This document shows positions 18,278 through 26,770 of a stretch of 64,000 nucleotides of DNA, piece after piece (positions within the stretch are counted from its first letter, which is position 1; each line of letters starts with the position of its first letter). The stretch spans positions 1,364,001 through 1,428,000 of the forward strand of contig NZ_LR134201.1 of NCBI RefSeq assembly GCF_900635955.1, in the 5' to 3' direction. The position numbers and the translations under genes are program-made. Origin of the DNA: Cedecea lapagei (GTDB lineage Bacteria > Pseudomonadota > Gammaproteobacteria > Enterobacterales > Enterobacteriaceae). The notes under the pieces are model-generated. The model was given only the letters and a program-made list of their open reading frames with translations. It was not told where the DNA came from and ran no database searches.

Positions 18278-18505
18278 TTAGTGGGCTTTATCTTCGCTCA
18301 CCGAAGCCTGGAGCGCCTCGGCAAAAGAGCGAGCCAAAGGACGACGCTGAGCGGACGCCACGCTGGTGTTAATCAGATTGGTGACCATATTTCCCAGCAC
18401 CATCAGGGAAAGATCGGTAGGCGCGTGGTGTTTTTCCAGCACGCCGGCCAGTTCGGTCAGCATCGCTTCAACTTGTTCGTCACTGTAGCGGGATGTTTGT
18501 GGCAT
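18278..18505 (-). CDS. yejL: Small conserved protein YejL (UPF0352)
   Basis: 75-residue cytoplasmic protein of unknown function, the same length as E. coli YejL. It starts PQTSRYSDEQVEAML and contains the conserved LEKHHAPTDLSLMVLGN segment; it looks all-helical. The family is nearly always followed by yejM, as here (19-base gap), so a link to envelope regulation is possible but unproven. It diverges from yejK. Confidence 0.93.
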   Translation of the reverse strand: MPQTSRYSDEQVEAMLTELAGVLEKHHAPTDLSLMVLGNMVTNLINTSVASAQRRPLARSFAEALQASVSEDKAH

Positions 18506-18641
18506 AAATTAAAAATCATTCGTCTTCGGGAAAGGGCATTATCTTACCGTAGCAGGGACGATTTTTCCGCTTTTTTATCACGACTTGCGTCCCGGTAGCG
18601 GCAGTGGTTGAATACCGCCCGGTCTTAAAGGAGAGTTTAAC

Positions 18642-19649
18642 ATGAGTCTGGATATCAACCAGATTGCCCTGCATCAATTGATTAAGCGCGATGAGCAGAC
18701 GCTGGACGTCGTGCTTCGCGATTCGCTGCTGGCAACCGACGGTGCCGTCGAAGAGATGATGGCGGAGCTGCACCGCGTGTACAGCGCTAAAAATAAAGCT
18801 TATGGCCTGTTCAGCGAAGAGAGTGAGCTGGCGGAAGCGCTGCGCTTACAGCGCAATGGCGATGAAGATTTTCTCGCCTTCAGCCGGGCGGCAACGGGCC
18901 GTCTGCGCGATGAGCTTGCCAAATACCCGTTTGCTGATGGCGGCATTGTGCTGTTTTGCCACTACCGCTATCTGGCGGTGGAATATCTGCTGGTGGCGGT
19001 ACTCAATAACCTGAGCAGCATGCGCGTGAACGAAGAGCTGGACATTAGCGCGACCCATTATCTGGACATCAATCACGCGGATATCGTGGCGCGTATTGAT
19101 TTGACCGAATGGGAAACCAACCCGGAATCTACCCGCTACCTGACCTTCCTCAAGGGCAGAGTAGGGCGCAAAGTGGCTGACTTCTTTATGGACTTCCTCG
19201 GGGCCAGCGAAGGTCTGAACGCCAAAGCTCAGAACAAAGGCCTGCTGCAGGCGCTCGACGACTTCACTCAGGAAGCTCAGCTGGACAAAAACGAACGCCA
19301 GGCTGCGCGTCAGCAGGTTTACGCCTACTGCAACGAGCAGCTGCAGGCAGGAGAAGAGATTGAACTCTCTTCTTTAGCCGATGAGCTGCCGTGGGCGGTC
19401 GATGATAAGAATTTCCAGCAGTTTACCGCTGAGAAGGGTTACGAGCTGGAAGAGAGTTTCCCGGCGGATCGCGGTACGCTGCGTCAGCTGACCAAATATG
19501 CCGGTAGCGGCGGCGGGCTGACGATTAGCTTTGATGCCATGCTGATGGGCGAGCGTATTTTCTGGGATCCGGCGACCGATACTCTGACGATTAAAGGCAC
19601 GCCGCCGAACCTGCGCGATCAGCTCCAGCGCCGCACTTCCGGTAAATAA
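18642..19649 (+). CDS. yejK: Nucleoid-associated protein YejK (NdpA)
   Basis: 335-residue nucleoid-associated protein. It copurifies with nucleoids in E. coli and has been reported to interact with topoisomerases. The start MSLDINQIALHQLIKRDEQTL and the length match the family (335 in E. coli). A strong AAAGGAGAG ribosome site precedes the ATG. The protein is acidic and helical without membrane segments. It diverges from yejLM and is convergent with the dioxygenase-like gene, with only 16 bases between stop codons and no clear terminator. Confidence 0.94.
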   Translation: MSLDINQIALHQLIKRDEQTLDVVLRDSLLATDGAVEEMMAELHRVYSAKNKAYGLFSEESELAEALRLQRNGDEDFLAFSRAATGRLRDELAKYPFADGGIVLFCHYRYLAVEYLLVAVLNNLSSMRVNEELDISATHYLDINHADIVARIDLTEWETNPESTRYLTFLKGRVGRKVADFFMDFLGASEGLNAKAQNKGLLQALDDFTQEAQLDKNERQAARQQVYAYCNEQLQAGEEIELSSLADELPWAVDDKNFQQFTAEKGYELEESFPADRGTLRQLTKYAGSGGGLTISFDAMLMGERIFWDPATDTLTIKGTPPNLRDQLQRRTSGK

Positions 19650-19665
19650 ACGCCACAGCCTCTCG

Positions 19666-20118
19666 TTATGGAGCCACTGAAGGCGACGTGTTAGGCGTCA
19701 GCGGTGGCTCCGGTTCTTCATGCTCGGGCAGGCGCTGTAAGTTGATAATTTCGAGCTTTTCACCCATCCATACGGCATGCTCAGTATGGTCAGCTCTCGG
19801 CTGGCCACTATTGGGATGGAGCAGCACGGTCAGCCCGCGGCGGTTTAACATCAGCCACGGTACAAAGCGTGCAAACTCTTCGGGCGTAAACGCCACCTGG
19901 TACATCGGCATGGCATGAGGGCCGACCAGAACATCGTGCCAGCGGCCAAGCAGAACGGAAAAGCGCAAAGCGATTTCTTCGCGTAGTGTTTCTGCCGCAA
20001 GCCGTTGCTGCGGACCATCAAAATAGATATGAGCGTGATAGCTTTGTATCGTCTGAAGCGTTTGGGGCGTCGCTTTTTCAACGGACGTGTGTGCAGTTGG
20101 TTTAAACATGTCGCTCAT
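19666..20118 (-). CDS. DOPA 4,5-dioxygenase family protein
   Basis: Small protein of about 150 residues resembling the DOPA-dioxygenase family, extradiol ring-cleaving enzymes first described from betalain-producing fungi; bacterial members have unknown substrates. Conserved His-containing blocks are SYHAHIYFDGP, VGPHAMPMYQVAF, VLLHPNSG and DHTEHAVWMGE; such His residues are the expected metal ligands. The start is uncertain: ATG 20118, ATG 20109 and GTG 20154 are all possible and none has a good ribosome site. The gene begins almost on top of the rplY terminator, leaving little room for a promoter of its own. Not present at this place in K-12 as I recall it. Confidence 0.8.
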   Translation of the reverse strand: MSDMFKPTAHTSVEKATPQTLQTIQSYHAHIYFDGPQQRLAAETLREEIALRFSVLLGRWHDVLVGPHAMPMYQVAFTPEEFARFVPWLMLNRRGLTVLLHPNSGQPRADHTEHAVWMGEKLEIINLQRLPEHEEPEPPLTPNTSPSVAP

Positions 20119-20163
20119 CTCTGGGTGCCAGACCTTAATCAAATAATCCGTCACTCAAGATAC

Positions 20164-20192
20164 AAAAAAACCCGCCGAAGCGGGTTTTTTTT
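20164..20192 (-). terminator. Terminator of rplY
   Basis: Stem CCCGC / GCGGG with a short loop is flanked by A7 and T8 runs. On the minus strand the T run lies 16 bases after the rplY stop. It ends about 10 bases before the most upstream start of the following dioxygenase-like gene. Confidence 0.88.
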
Positions 20193-20208
20193 CGAACTTA
20201 ACTCGCGA

Positions 20209-20493
20209 TTAAGCGCGAACGAAGTCGATGTGAGTCAGTTTTGGCTTGAACGGGTGACGCTGAACAGCCTGAACTTTCACTTTTACTTCTTTACCGTCGA
20301 TGGACAGGGTCAGAACTTCTTCGTAGAAACCAGGTTTAGCCTGCTGGTTCATTACGGAGTCGTGATCCAGTTCGATGGATACAGGAGCTTCCGCGCCACC
20401 ATAAACGATAGCCGGGAATTTGTTTGCTGCACGCAGGCGGCGGCTCGCACCCTTGCCCTGCTCTTTACGTTCTACTGCATTGATAGTAAACAT
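20209..20493 (-). CDS. rplY: 50S ribosomal protein L25
   Basis: 5S-rRNA-binding ribosomal protein, 94 residues, the short enterobacterial form without the CTC domain. It starts MFTINAVERKEQGKGASRRLR and ends THIDFVRA. An AAAGAG ribosome site lies upstream of the ATG at 20493. The frame stays open for another 87 codons upstream, but that part does not look like L25 and runs through the promoter region and the end of radD, so it is not coding. Confidence 0.97.
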   Translation of the reverse strand: MFTINAVERKEQGKGASRRLRAANKFPAIVYGGAEAPVSIELDHDSVMNQQAKPGFYEEVLTLSIDGKEVKVKVQAVQRHPFKPKLTHIDFVRA

Positions 20494-20620
20494 TGACTGT
20501 TTCTCTTTAAATAAGCCTGCTACAGGCGACCCAGCAGCAGGTAAAGTTTTCTGCTTTGCGGATGCAAAAGCGGGCGGCATTATAGCCATATCTGACTCTG
20601 TCGGCAATGAAAAGTACCGC

Positions 20621-22381
20621 TTAACCACGCAATTCATTGGCCCGGCGGAAGCGACCCTGATAGTCGAAAACCTTTTCACGTACGTTCCAGAACTGGCCAT
20701 TCTTACGGGCAACCACGAAATCCGGGTGGCGTAGCAACTCCTGCTGGGCGACAACGTCAGCCGCGTTTATCCAGCGTAGCGGCACGCCGGGCGCGCGTGA
20801 GTGGGGGCGAATAAAAAGCTGTTCAAACGCCATGCGCTGGGCCGGTGTCTGGAGACGGAAGCGCTCGCTAACGTCTGCCCCGTCTTCGTCGTAATAGGTA
20901 ATTTTCAGCCAGTCACCTTTAGCATCTCCACCGTGATGTAGCGTCATCCCGCTGCAGCGCAGCACCAGCGCATCTTTCAGCTTCAGGGCTGCTTTAAGCA
21001 TATCGTCCGGGTCGACCAGCACGTGGTCGCACTGATGGCAGCGGCGGGCGGCGATATCGTTTTCCGCATTGCAGTTGGGGCAGTTCTTGAAGCGGAAGCG
21101 GTAGTCGCACTGCTCGCGCAGGCCGTCGTCGTCCTCAAACCAGCCCTGGCAGCGGCGGCCAAAGTGTTCAATGACTTTGCCGTCTGCGGTCGTTTTCCCC
21201 CAGAAGGTATTGGCAAACCCGCAGGAAGGGCAAAACACCTGCACCGGCACGTTGTCGCTTTTGCCTTTGGCGTTGCCCACTTCCGGGGTAAAGAGATCGT
21301 GCGGATTACCGGCGTAGTCGAGGATCAGGCAATCTTTTTTGCCCGGTGACAGGCGCAGGCCGCGGCCAACGATTTGTTGGTAAAGGCTAACCGACTCGGT
21401 AGGGCGCAGGATAGCTATCAGATCCACGTGCGGCGCATCAAAGCCGGTGGTCAGGACCGCAACGTTCACCAGAAAGCGGAACTGCTGATTTTTAAAGGCT
21501 TCAATCAGCGTATCGCGCGCCGGGCCGGGCGTGTCGGCGGTAATCAGGGCCGCGTCGCTGGCGGGAAGCAGGGCGGTGATCTCTTTGGCGTGCTCTACCG
21601 TAGCGGCGAAGATCATCACGCCACGCCGCTCGGCGGCAAACTCAACGATCTGGCTGATGATATGGGGCGTGATGCGTTTTTGCTGCTTAAGCTCGCGGTT
21701 CAGGTCCGCTTCGCTGAATAGCCCGTTGGGCTGCGCCTGCAGACGGCTGAAGTCGTATTGCACCACCGGCATGTCGAGCCTTTCCGGCGGCGTCAGGTAG
21801 CCATGCTTGATCATGTAGCGCAGCGGCAGCTCATAGATGCAGTCGCGGAACAGCGCCTTTTCATCGCCTCGGACCATGCCGTGATAGTGAAATTGATAAA
21901 TCCAGCCCTTGCCGAGGCGGTAGGGCGTGGCGGTCAACCCCAGCAGCCGCAGTTTTGGGTTGTTACTGCGAAGATGGGTGAGGATTTGCTGATACTGGCT
22001 CTCGTCGCTGTCGCCGATGCGATGGCATTCATCGACAATCAGCAGAGAGAACTCGCCGTGAAAATGTTCAAGATTGCGGGCAACAGACTGAACGCTGCCA
22101 AAAACCACTTTTCCCTGACTCTCCTTGCGCTGCAGCCCGGCGGCAAAGATGTCCGCTTCCAGCCCAAGGGCAACGTATTTGGCGTGGTTTTGTGCCACCA
22201 GCTCTTTTACGTGAGCAAGCACCAGTACCCGCCCGCGAGCCACTCGCGCAAGCTCCGCTATCACCAGACTTTTTCCCGCACCGGTAGGGAGCACGATCGC
22301 GGCCGGCTCAGCGTGTTTACGGAAGTAGCTGAGGGTGGCGTCCACGGCTTCTTGCTGATATGGGCGTAGAGTAAAAGACAT
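20621..22381 (-). CDS. radD: DNA repair helicase-like ATPase RadD
   Basis: Superfamily 2 helicase-like ATPase linked to RecA-dependent recombination and repair in E. coli. From ATG 22381 (MSFTLRPYQQEAVDATL) it has 586 residues, exactly the E. coli length. Walker A is PTGAGKS near 36-42 and the DEAH-type box reads VDECHR near 127. Motif III is LTATPYR, and the helicase C domain has QIVGRGLRLSPGKK. A cysteine-rich zinc region follows around 385-455 (CPSCGF, CPNCNAEN, CHQCDH). It diverges from rsuA. Confidence 0.94.
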   Translation of the reverse strand: MSFTLRPYQQEAVDATLSYFRKHAEPAAIVLPTGAGKSLVIAELARVARGRVLVLAHVKELVAQNHAKYVALGLEADIFAAGLQRKESQGKVVFGSVQSVARNLEHFHGEFSLLIVDECHRIGDSDESQYQQILTHLRSNNPKLRLLGLTATPYRLGKGWIYQFHYHGMVRGDEKALFRDCIYELPLRYMIKHGYLTPPERLDMPVVQYDFSRLQAQPNGLFSEADLNRELKQQKRITPHIISQIVEFAAERRGVMIFAATVEHAKEITALLPASDAALITADTPGPARDTLIEAFKNQQFRFLVNVAVLTTGFDAPHVDLIAILRPTESVSLYQQIVGRGLRLSPGKKDCLILDYAGNPHDLFTPEVGNAKGKSDNVPVQVFCPSCGFANTFWGKTTADGKVIEHFGRRCQGWFEDDDGLREQCDYRFRFKNCPNCNAENDIAARRCHQCDHVLVDPDDMLKAALKLKDALVLRCSGMTLHHGGDAKGDWLKITYYDEDGADVSERFRLQTPAQRMAFEQLFIRPHSRAPGVPLRWINAADVVAQQELLRHPDFVVARKNGQFWNVREKVFDYQGRFRRANELRG

Positions 22382-22580
22382 GGCGGGGTGGTTTTTCGAC
22401 CTTCTTCTCAAATGACAGCAACGATTATGCCATAAAGCACGGTTTTATCTTGAGAGAGTTTTTGATGTCGCTATACTGGCAAACTAATTATCAGGCAAAC
22501 CAATTTCCACCTGAATTTGGGCTTCAGTCCCGGCCGCAATCTCGTTTGTCGGCACCTTCATGAAACAGGCAATACTTTTA

Positions 22581-23282
22581 ATGCGACTCGATAAATTTAT
22601 TTCTCAGCAGCTTGGCATCAGCCGCGCTATCTCTGGCCGTGAAATCCGCGCGAACCGCGTCACCATTGATGGTGAAGTCGTGCGCGACGCCTCCTTTAAA
22701 CTGCTGCCGGAGCACCAGGTGGCGTTTGATGATAACCCGCTAACCCAGCAAAACGGCCCGCGCTATTTTATGCTCAACAAGCCGCAGGGCTACGTTTGCT
22801 CGACCGATGACCCCGATCATCCGACGGTGCTCTACTTCCTCGACGTGCCGGTGGCGCACAAGCTGCATGCCGCAGGCCGTCTGGATATCGATACCACCGG
22901 TCTGGTACTGATGACGGACGATGGCCAGTGGTCGCACCGCATTACCTCTCCACGCCATCATTGCGAAAAAACTTATCTTGTCACGCTCGAGTCGCCGGTC
23001 GCAGAGGGCACGGCGGAACACTTCGCTAAGGGTGTTCAACTGCATAATGAGAAAGACCTCACCAAACCTGCCGTGTTGGAGGTGATTACCCCGACGGAGG
23101 TGCGGCTGACCATCAGCGAAGGTCGCTACCACCAGGTCAAACGCATGTTTGCGGCGGTCGGTAACCGCGTTGTTGGCCTGCACCGCGAGCGCATCGGTGA
23201 AATCGCACTGGATCCTGAGCTGGCACCCGGTGAGTACCGCCCGTTAACAGAACAGGAAATTGCCAGCGTCGGCATGCCCTAA
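22581..23282 (+). CDS. rsuA: 16S rRNA pseudouridine(516) synthase RsuA
   Basis: Makes pseudouridine at position 516 of 16S rRNA. It is 233 residues (231 in E. coli) from ATG 22581 (MRLDKFISQQLGISR). The in-frame ATG 21 bases earlier has no support from relatives. An S4 domain spans about 1-60. The catalytic domain has the pseudouridine-synthase signature AGRLDIDTTGLVLMTDDG, with the catalytic Asp in it. The ribosome site is weak. bcr starts 15 bases later on the same strand, as in E. coli, so the two are probably co-transcribed. Confidence 0.95.
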   Translation: MRLDKFISQQLGISRAISGREIRANRVTIDGEVVRDASFKLLPEHQVAFDDNPLTQQNGPRYFMLNKPQGYVCSTDDPDHPTVLYFLDVPVAHKLHAAGRLDIDTTGLVLMTDDGQWSHRITSPRHHCEKTYLVTLESPVAEGTAEHFAKGVQLHNEKDLTKPAVLEVITPTEVRLTISEGRYHQVKRMFAAVGNRVVGLHRERIGEIALDPELAPGEYRPLTEQEIASVGMP

Positions 23283-23297
23283 TCTCCGGAGTGACCT

Positions 23298-24494
23298 TTG
23301 AGCCGTAAACAGAACTCTTCTGTCGGTATTATCGTGATCCTTGGCCTGCTGGCGATGCTAATGCCGCTCTCCATCGATATGTATCTACCGGCGCTGCCGA
23401 TGATTGCCAGGGGCTTTAATGTGCCGGCGGGCAGCGCGCAGATGACCCTCAGTACCTATATACTGGGATTTGCTATCGGGCAGATTTTTTATGGGCCGAT
23501 GGCCGACAGTCTTGGGCGCAAGCCGGTTGTGCTGGGCGGTACGCTGGTCTTTGCCCTCGCGGCTATCGCCTGTGCGCTTTCGCAGACCATCGATCAGCTG
23601 ATTGCGATGCGCTTCCTGCATGGCCTGGCGGCCGCGGCGGCAAGCGTGGTGATTAACGCCCTGATGCGCGATATTTACCCGAAAGAAGAGTTCTCGCGGA
23701 TGATGTCTTTCGTGATGCTGATCACCACCATTGCGCCGCTTGTGGCGCCTATGGTCGGGGGAGCGGTGCTGGTGTGGTTTAGCTGGCACGCGATTTTCTG
23801 GATCCTCGCCGCCGCGGCGCTGCTGGCGTCAGCGATGATTTTCTTCTTTATTCACGAAACGCTCGCGCCCGAGATGCGACAGAAATTTCATCTGCGTACT
23901 ACGATGGGCAACTTCGCTACGCTGTTTCGCCACAAGCGCGTGCTCAGCTATATGCTGGCCAGCGGCTTCAGCTTCGCCGGAATGTTCTCTTTCCTTAGCG
24001 CCGGGCCGTTTGTTTACATCGAACTAAACCACGTTTCGCCGCAGCATTTTGGCTACTACTTTGCGCTGAACGTGGTCTTCCTGTTCTTTATGACCATGGT
24101 AAACAGCCGCTTTGTACGCCGGGTTGGGGCCATCAATATGTTCCGCACCGGGCTGTACATCCAGTTTGCGATGGCAATATGGCTAGTTATCAGCAGCCAG
24201 TTCGACTTTGGCTTCTGGGCGATGGTGCTCGGCGTGGCGGTGTTTATCAGCTGCGTGTCGATGGTTTCCTCCAACGGCATGGCGGTCATTCTTGACGAGT
24301 TCCCGCACATGGCCGGAACGGCTTCGTCGCTGGCCGGCACCTTCCGCTTTGGCATCGGCGCGCTGACCGGGGCGCTGCTGTCGGTGGCAACCTTTAATAC
24401 CGCCTGGCCGATGATCTTATCTATCGCCTTCTGCGCCACCGCCTCCGTGCTGTTCTATCTGTACGCCAGCAAAGCCCGTAACGCAAAAGCCTGA
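23298..24494 (+). CDS. bcr: Bcr-family multidrug efflux MFS transporter
   Basis: Drug:H+ antiporter of the 12-helix major facilitator superfamily; in E. coli Bcr exports bicyclomycin, sulfonamides and dipeptides. It is 398 residues (396 in E. coli). The start is TTG at 23298 with GGAG at a good distance upstream. Motifs include D-x-x-P-A-L-P in helix 1 (SIDMYLPALPMI), the loop 2-3 motif GPMADSLGRKP and a motif-C-like Pro/Gly stretch in helix 5. A stable terminator follows. It sits with rsuA as in K-12. Confidence 0.93.
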   Translation: MSRKQNSSVGIIVILGLLAMLMPLSIDMYLPALPMIARGFNVPAGSAQMTLSTYILGFAIGQIFYGPMADSLGRKPVVLGGTLVFALAAIACALSQTIDQLIAMRFLHGLAAAAASVVINALMRDIYPKEEFSRMMSFVMLITTIAPLVAPMVGGAVLVWFSWHAIFWILAAAALLASAMIFFFIHETLAPEMRQKFHLRTTMGNFATLFRHKRVLSYMLASGFSFAGMFSFLSAGPFVYIELNHVSPQHFGYYFALNVVFLFFMTMVNSRFVRRVGAINMFRTGLYIQFAMAIWLVISSQFDFGFWAMVLGVAVFISCVSMVSSNGMAVILDEFPHMAGTASSLAGTFRFGIGALTGALLSVATFNTAWPMILSIAFCATASVLFYLYASKARNAKA

Positions 24495-24501
24495 TTACCC
24501 T

Positions 24502-24531
24502 CGGGCGTTTCTCTCCTGAAACGCCCGTTTT
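24502..24531 (+). terminator. Terminator of rsuA-bcr
   Basis: Perfect 10-bp stem CGGGCGTTTC / GAAACGCCCG with a 6-base loop and TTTT after it, 8 bases beyond the bcr stop. Confidence 0.88.
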
Positions 24532-24831
24532 CCCCGCTGAAACCCCGCTGTCCGGCGACCCGATACAGGATATATGTTTCGCATATGTAAAAGGCTCAAC
24601 TGTAAAAAGTCACAACTTTGTAGTTAAAAAGGTTGAGTTAGATCTCAGAAAGCGATACATATAGCGCCGAAACGCGTGCCGGAGCACAAAAATAAAGCGT
24701 TAGTTTTTAAATTACTACAATGGATGTAAACCGTTTTCATACTCGTTTAAACGCAATTTATCAACATTGTGTTAACCTTTATGTAAACTATTTGCGTTAG
24801 ATTGCCGACTGGAACTTCCGGGGAAATGAAA
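24532..24831 (+). promoter_or_regulatory. Gene-free stretch ahead of yejG
   Basis: 300 AT-rich bases that should contain the yejG promoter. A plausible -10 (TAAACT near 24784) with an upstream TTGTGT element is visible. No ORF, RNA gene or strong repeat was found. Confidence 0.35.
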
Positions 24832-25176
24832 TTGAATACCATACAACTGTCCATCGTGCACCGCCTGCCGCACAGCTATCGCTGGTTGACGGGTTTTGCA
24901 GGCTCCAAAGTTGAACCGATTCCGCAAAACGGCCAGCCCGATCAGGATGCCCTGATTGGCCTTAAGCTGCTGAGCCCGGACGGGGAAAAAGCGTGGCCGA
25001 TTATGGATACCCTCAGCCAGGCATTGAGCGATATTGAAGTGGACAGCTCCGTCGTGGAATGCGAAGGCGAGCCGTGCCTGTTTGTTAATCTTCAGGACGA
25101 GCTGGCGGCAACCTGTCGGCTGAAAAACGTTGGTGTGGCGATTGCCGAGTCTTTTTCCAGCAATAATCCCTTCTGA
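24832..25176 (+). CDS. yejG: Conserved protein YejG
   Basis: 114-residue protein of poorly known function; it contains the conserved block LSIVHRLPHSYRW-GFAGSKVEPIPQNG and CEGEPCLFVN. I chose the TTG at 24832 because it gives exactly the E. coli length and lines up with its first residue, and GGGG lies 8 bases upstream. The ATG at 24826 (two codons earlier) is too close to that ribosome site but cannot be excluded. Its stop is only 2 bases from that of convergent yejF, with no terminator visible between them. Confidence 0.85.
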   Translation: MNTIQLSIVHRLPHSYRWLTGFAGSKVEPIPQNGQPDQDALIGLKLLSPDGEKAWPIMDTLSQALSDIEVDSSVVECEGEPCLFVNLQDELAATCRLKNVGVAIAESFSSNNPF

Positions 25177-25178
25177 AC

Positions 25179-26768
25179 TCAGGCGAGTGCCAGAAGCTGA
25201 CGCGTGTAGTCGCTTTGTGGTGCGCTAAAAATCTGCCTGCAATCTCCCTGCTCGACAACCTCCCCCTGACGCAGTACCACCATCTGGTGGCAAAGCGCTT
25301 TTACCACCTGTAAATCATGGCTGATGAAGATATACGCCAGCCGGTGCTTTTCCTGCAGCGATTTTAGCAGCGCCAGAATTTGCGCCTGCACCGAGCGGTC
25401 AAGCGAGGAGGTCGGCTCATCCAGCACGATAAGCTGCGGCTGCAAAATCAAAGCTCTGGCGATGGCGATACGCTGACGCTGGCCGCCGGAAAACTCAGCC
25501 GGATAGCGGTGCAGCATATCTGCCTGCAGCCCCACTTCCTCCAGGGCCTGAATGACTTTAGCTTTACGTTCTGCGGCGCTCAACGACGGGTGATGCACCC
25601 GCAGGCCTTCCTCAACGATTTGCAGCACGTCGAGGCGTGGGTTGAGAGAGGAGTTGGGATCCTGGAAGACCACCTGCACGCGGCGGCGCAGCGGCAGCAG
25701 CTGTTTGCGTTTGAGCTGATGCAGCGGCTGGCCATCAAACCAGATAGCGCCCGTGGAGTGAATTAATCGCAGCAGGGCAAGACCGGTCGTACTTTTGCCG
25801 GATCCAGACTCTCCAACCAGCCCAAGGCTTTCGCCGGGCAGCAGCTCGAAGCTCAGCTTTTTAAGACCGTAATGGTGGCCGACCGTTCTTTTTAGTAGGC
25901 CACGACGGATGGGGAAAGCGACCTGTAAATCTTCAACCCTGAGCAGAGGAGCCGCGTCCGTTTCAAGCGGTACTGGCCCTCCGGAAGGTTCTGCTGCCAG
26001 CAGCTGCCGGGTATAGGGATGCTGCGGATGGCTGAATAGCCTTGCGGCAGGCTGCTGCTCAACGCACTGACCGTTACGCATCACCGCCACGTTGTCAGCC
26101 AGCTTTTTCACAATGCTCAGGTTATGCGTGATAAACAGCAGCCCCATGTTCAGCTCCTGCTTCAGCTCTTGCAGCAGCTGCAGGATCTGCGCCTGAACGG
26201 AAACGTCCAGCGCGGTTGTTGGCTCATCGGCAATCAGCAATTCAGGGCGCGTCAGCAGCGCCATGGCAATCATCACGCGCTGGCGTTCTCCGCCAGACAG
26301 CAGGTGAGGGTAGTCGTGAAGCCGGGAGGCGGGGCTGCGGATCCCCACGCGGTCGAGACAGGTAAGGATCTCCGCTCTCGCCGCTTCCGGCCGCATTCCC
26401 CGGTGCAGAGAGAGCACTTCATAGAGCTGTTTTTCGAGGGTGTGCAGCGGATTCAACGACACCATCGGCTCCTGAAAAATCATCGCAATTTTGTTGCCGC
26501 GCACGCCGCGCAGGTTTTTTTCCGGCGCGTTCAGCAGGTCCGTGCCGTGAAATAAAATCTCTCCGGAGGGATAAACCACGGGCGGCGACGGCAGCAAACG
26601 CAGCACGGAGAGTGCCGTAACGCTCTTGCCCGAGCCGGACTCGCCGACCAGCGCCAGCGTCTCACCGGCTTCAACCTGAAGAGAAACCGAATCCACAACC
26701 TGGCGCAGAGCGTTGCCCTGCTGGAAAGCAATCGAAAGATGGTTGATGGCGAGTAGTGGAGTCGTCAT
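25179..26768 (-). CDS. yejF: Peptide/microcin C ABC importer, fused double ATPase YejF
   Basis: Energises the YejABEF oligopeptide importer, which takes up microcin C and other peptides in E. coli. It is 529 residues, the same as E. coli, and carries two complete ABC cassettes. The first has Walker A GESGSGKS near 42-49, signature LSGGERQR and Walker B LLIADEPTTALD. The second has GESGSGKST near 315, FSGGQRQR and LIVLDEPTSSLD. Oligopeptide-type ATPase C-terminal regions follow each cassette. It is the last gene of yejABEF, 2 bases after yejE. Confidence 0.94.
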   Translation of the reverse strand: MTTPLLAINHLSIAFQQGNALRQVVDSVSLQVEAGETLALVGESGSGKSVTALSVLRLLPSPPVVYPSGEILFHGTDLLNAPEKNLRGVRGNKIAMIFQEPMVSLNPLHTLEKQLYEVLSLHRGMRPEAARAEILTCLDRVGIRSPASRLHDYPHLLSGGERQRVMIAMALLTRPELLIADEPTTALDVSVQAQILQLLQELKQELNMGLLFITHNLSIVKKLADNVAVMRNGQCVEQQPAARLFSHPQHPYTRQLLAAEPSGGPVPLETDAAPLLRVEDLQVAFPIRRGLLKRTVGHHYGLKKLSFELLPGESLGLVGESGSGKSTTGLALLRLIHSTGAIWFDGQPLHQLKRKQLLPLRRRVQVVFQDPNSSLNPRLDVLQIVEEGLRVHHPSLSAAERKAKVIQALEEVGLQADMLHRYPAEFSGGQRQRIAIARALILQPQLIVLDEPTSSLDRSVQAQILALLKSLQEKHRLAYIFISHDLQVVKALCHQMVVLRQGEVVEQGDCRQIFSAPQSDYTRQLLALA

Positions 26769-26770
26769 GG

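Noticed and set aside
20494..20754. Upstream extension of the rplY frame by 87 codons
   Set aside because: L25 is 94 residues in enterobacteria; the extension crosses the promoter region and the 3' end of radD and has no family match.
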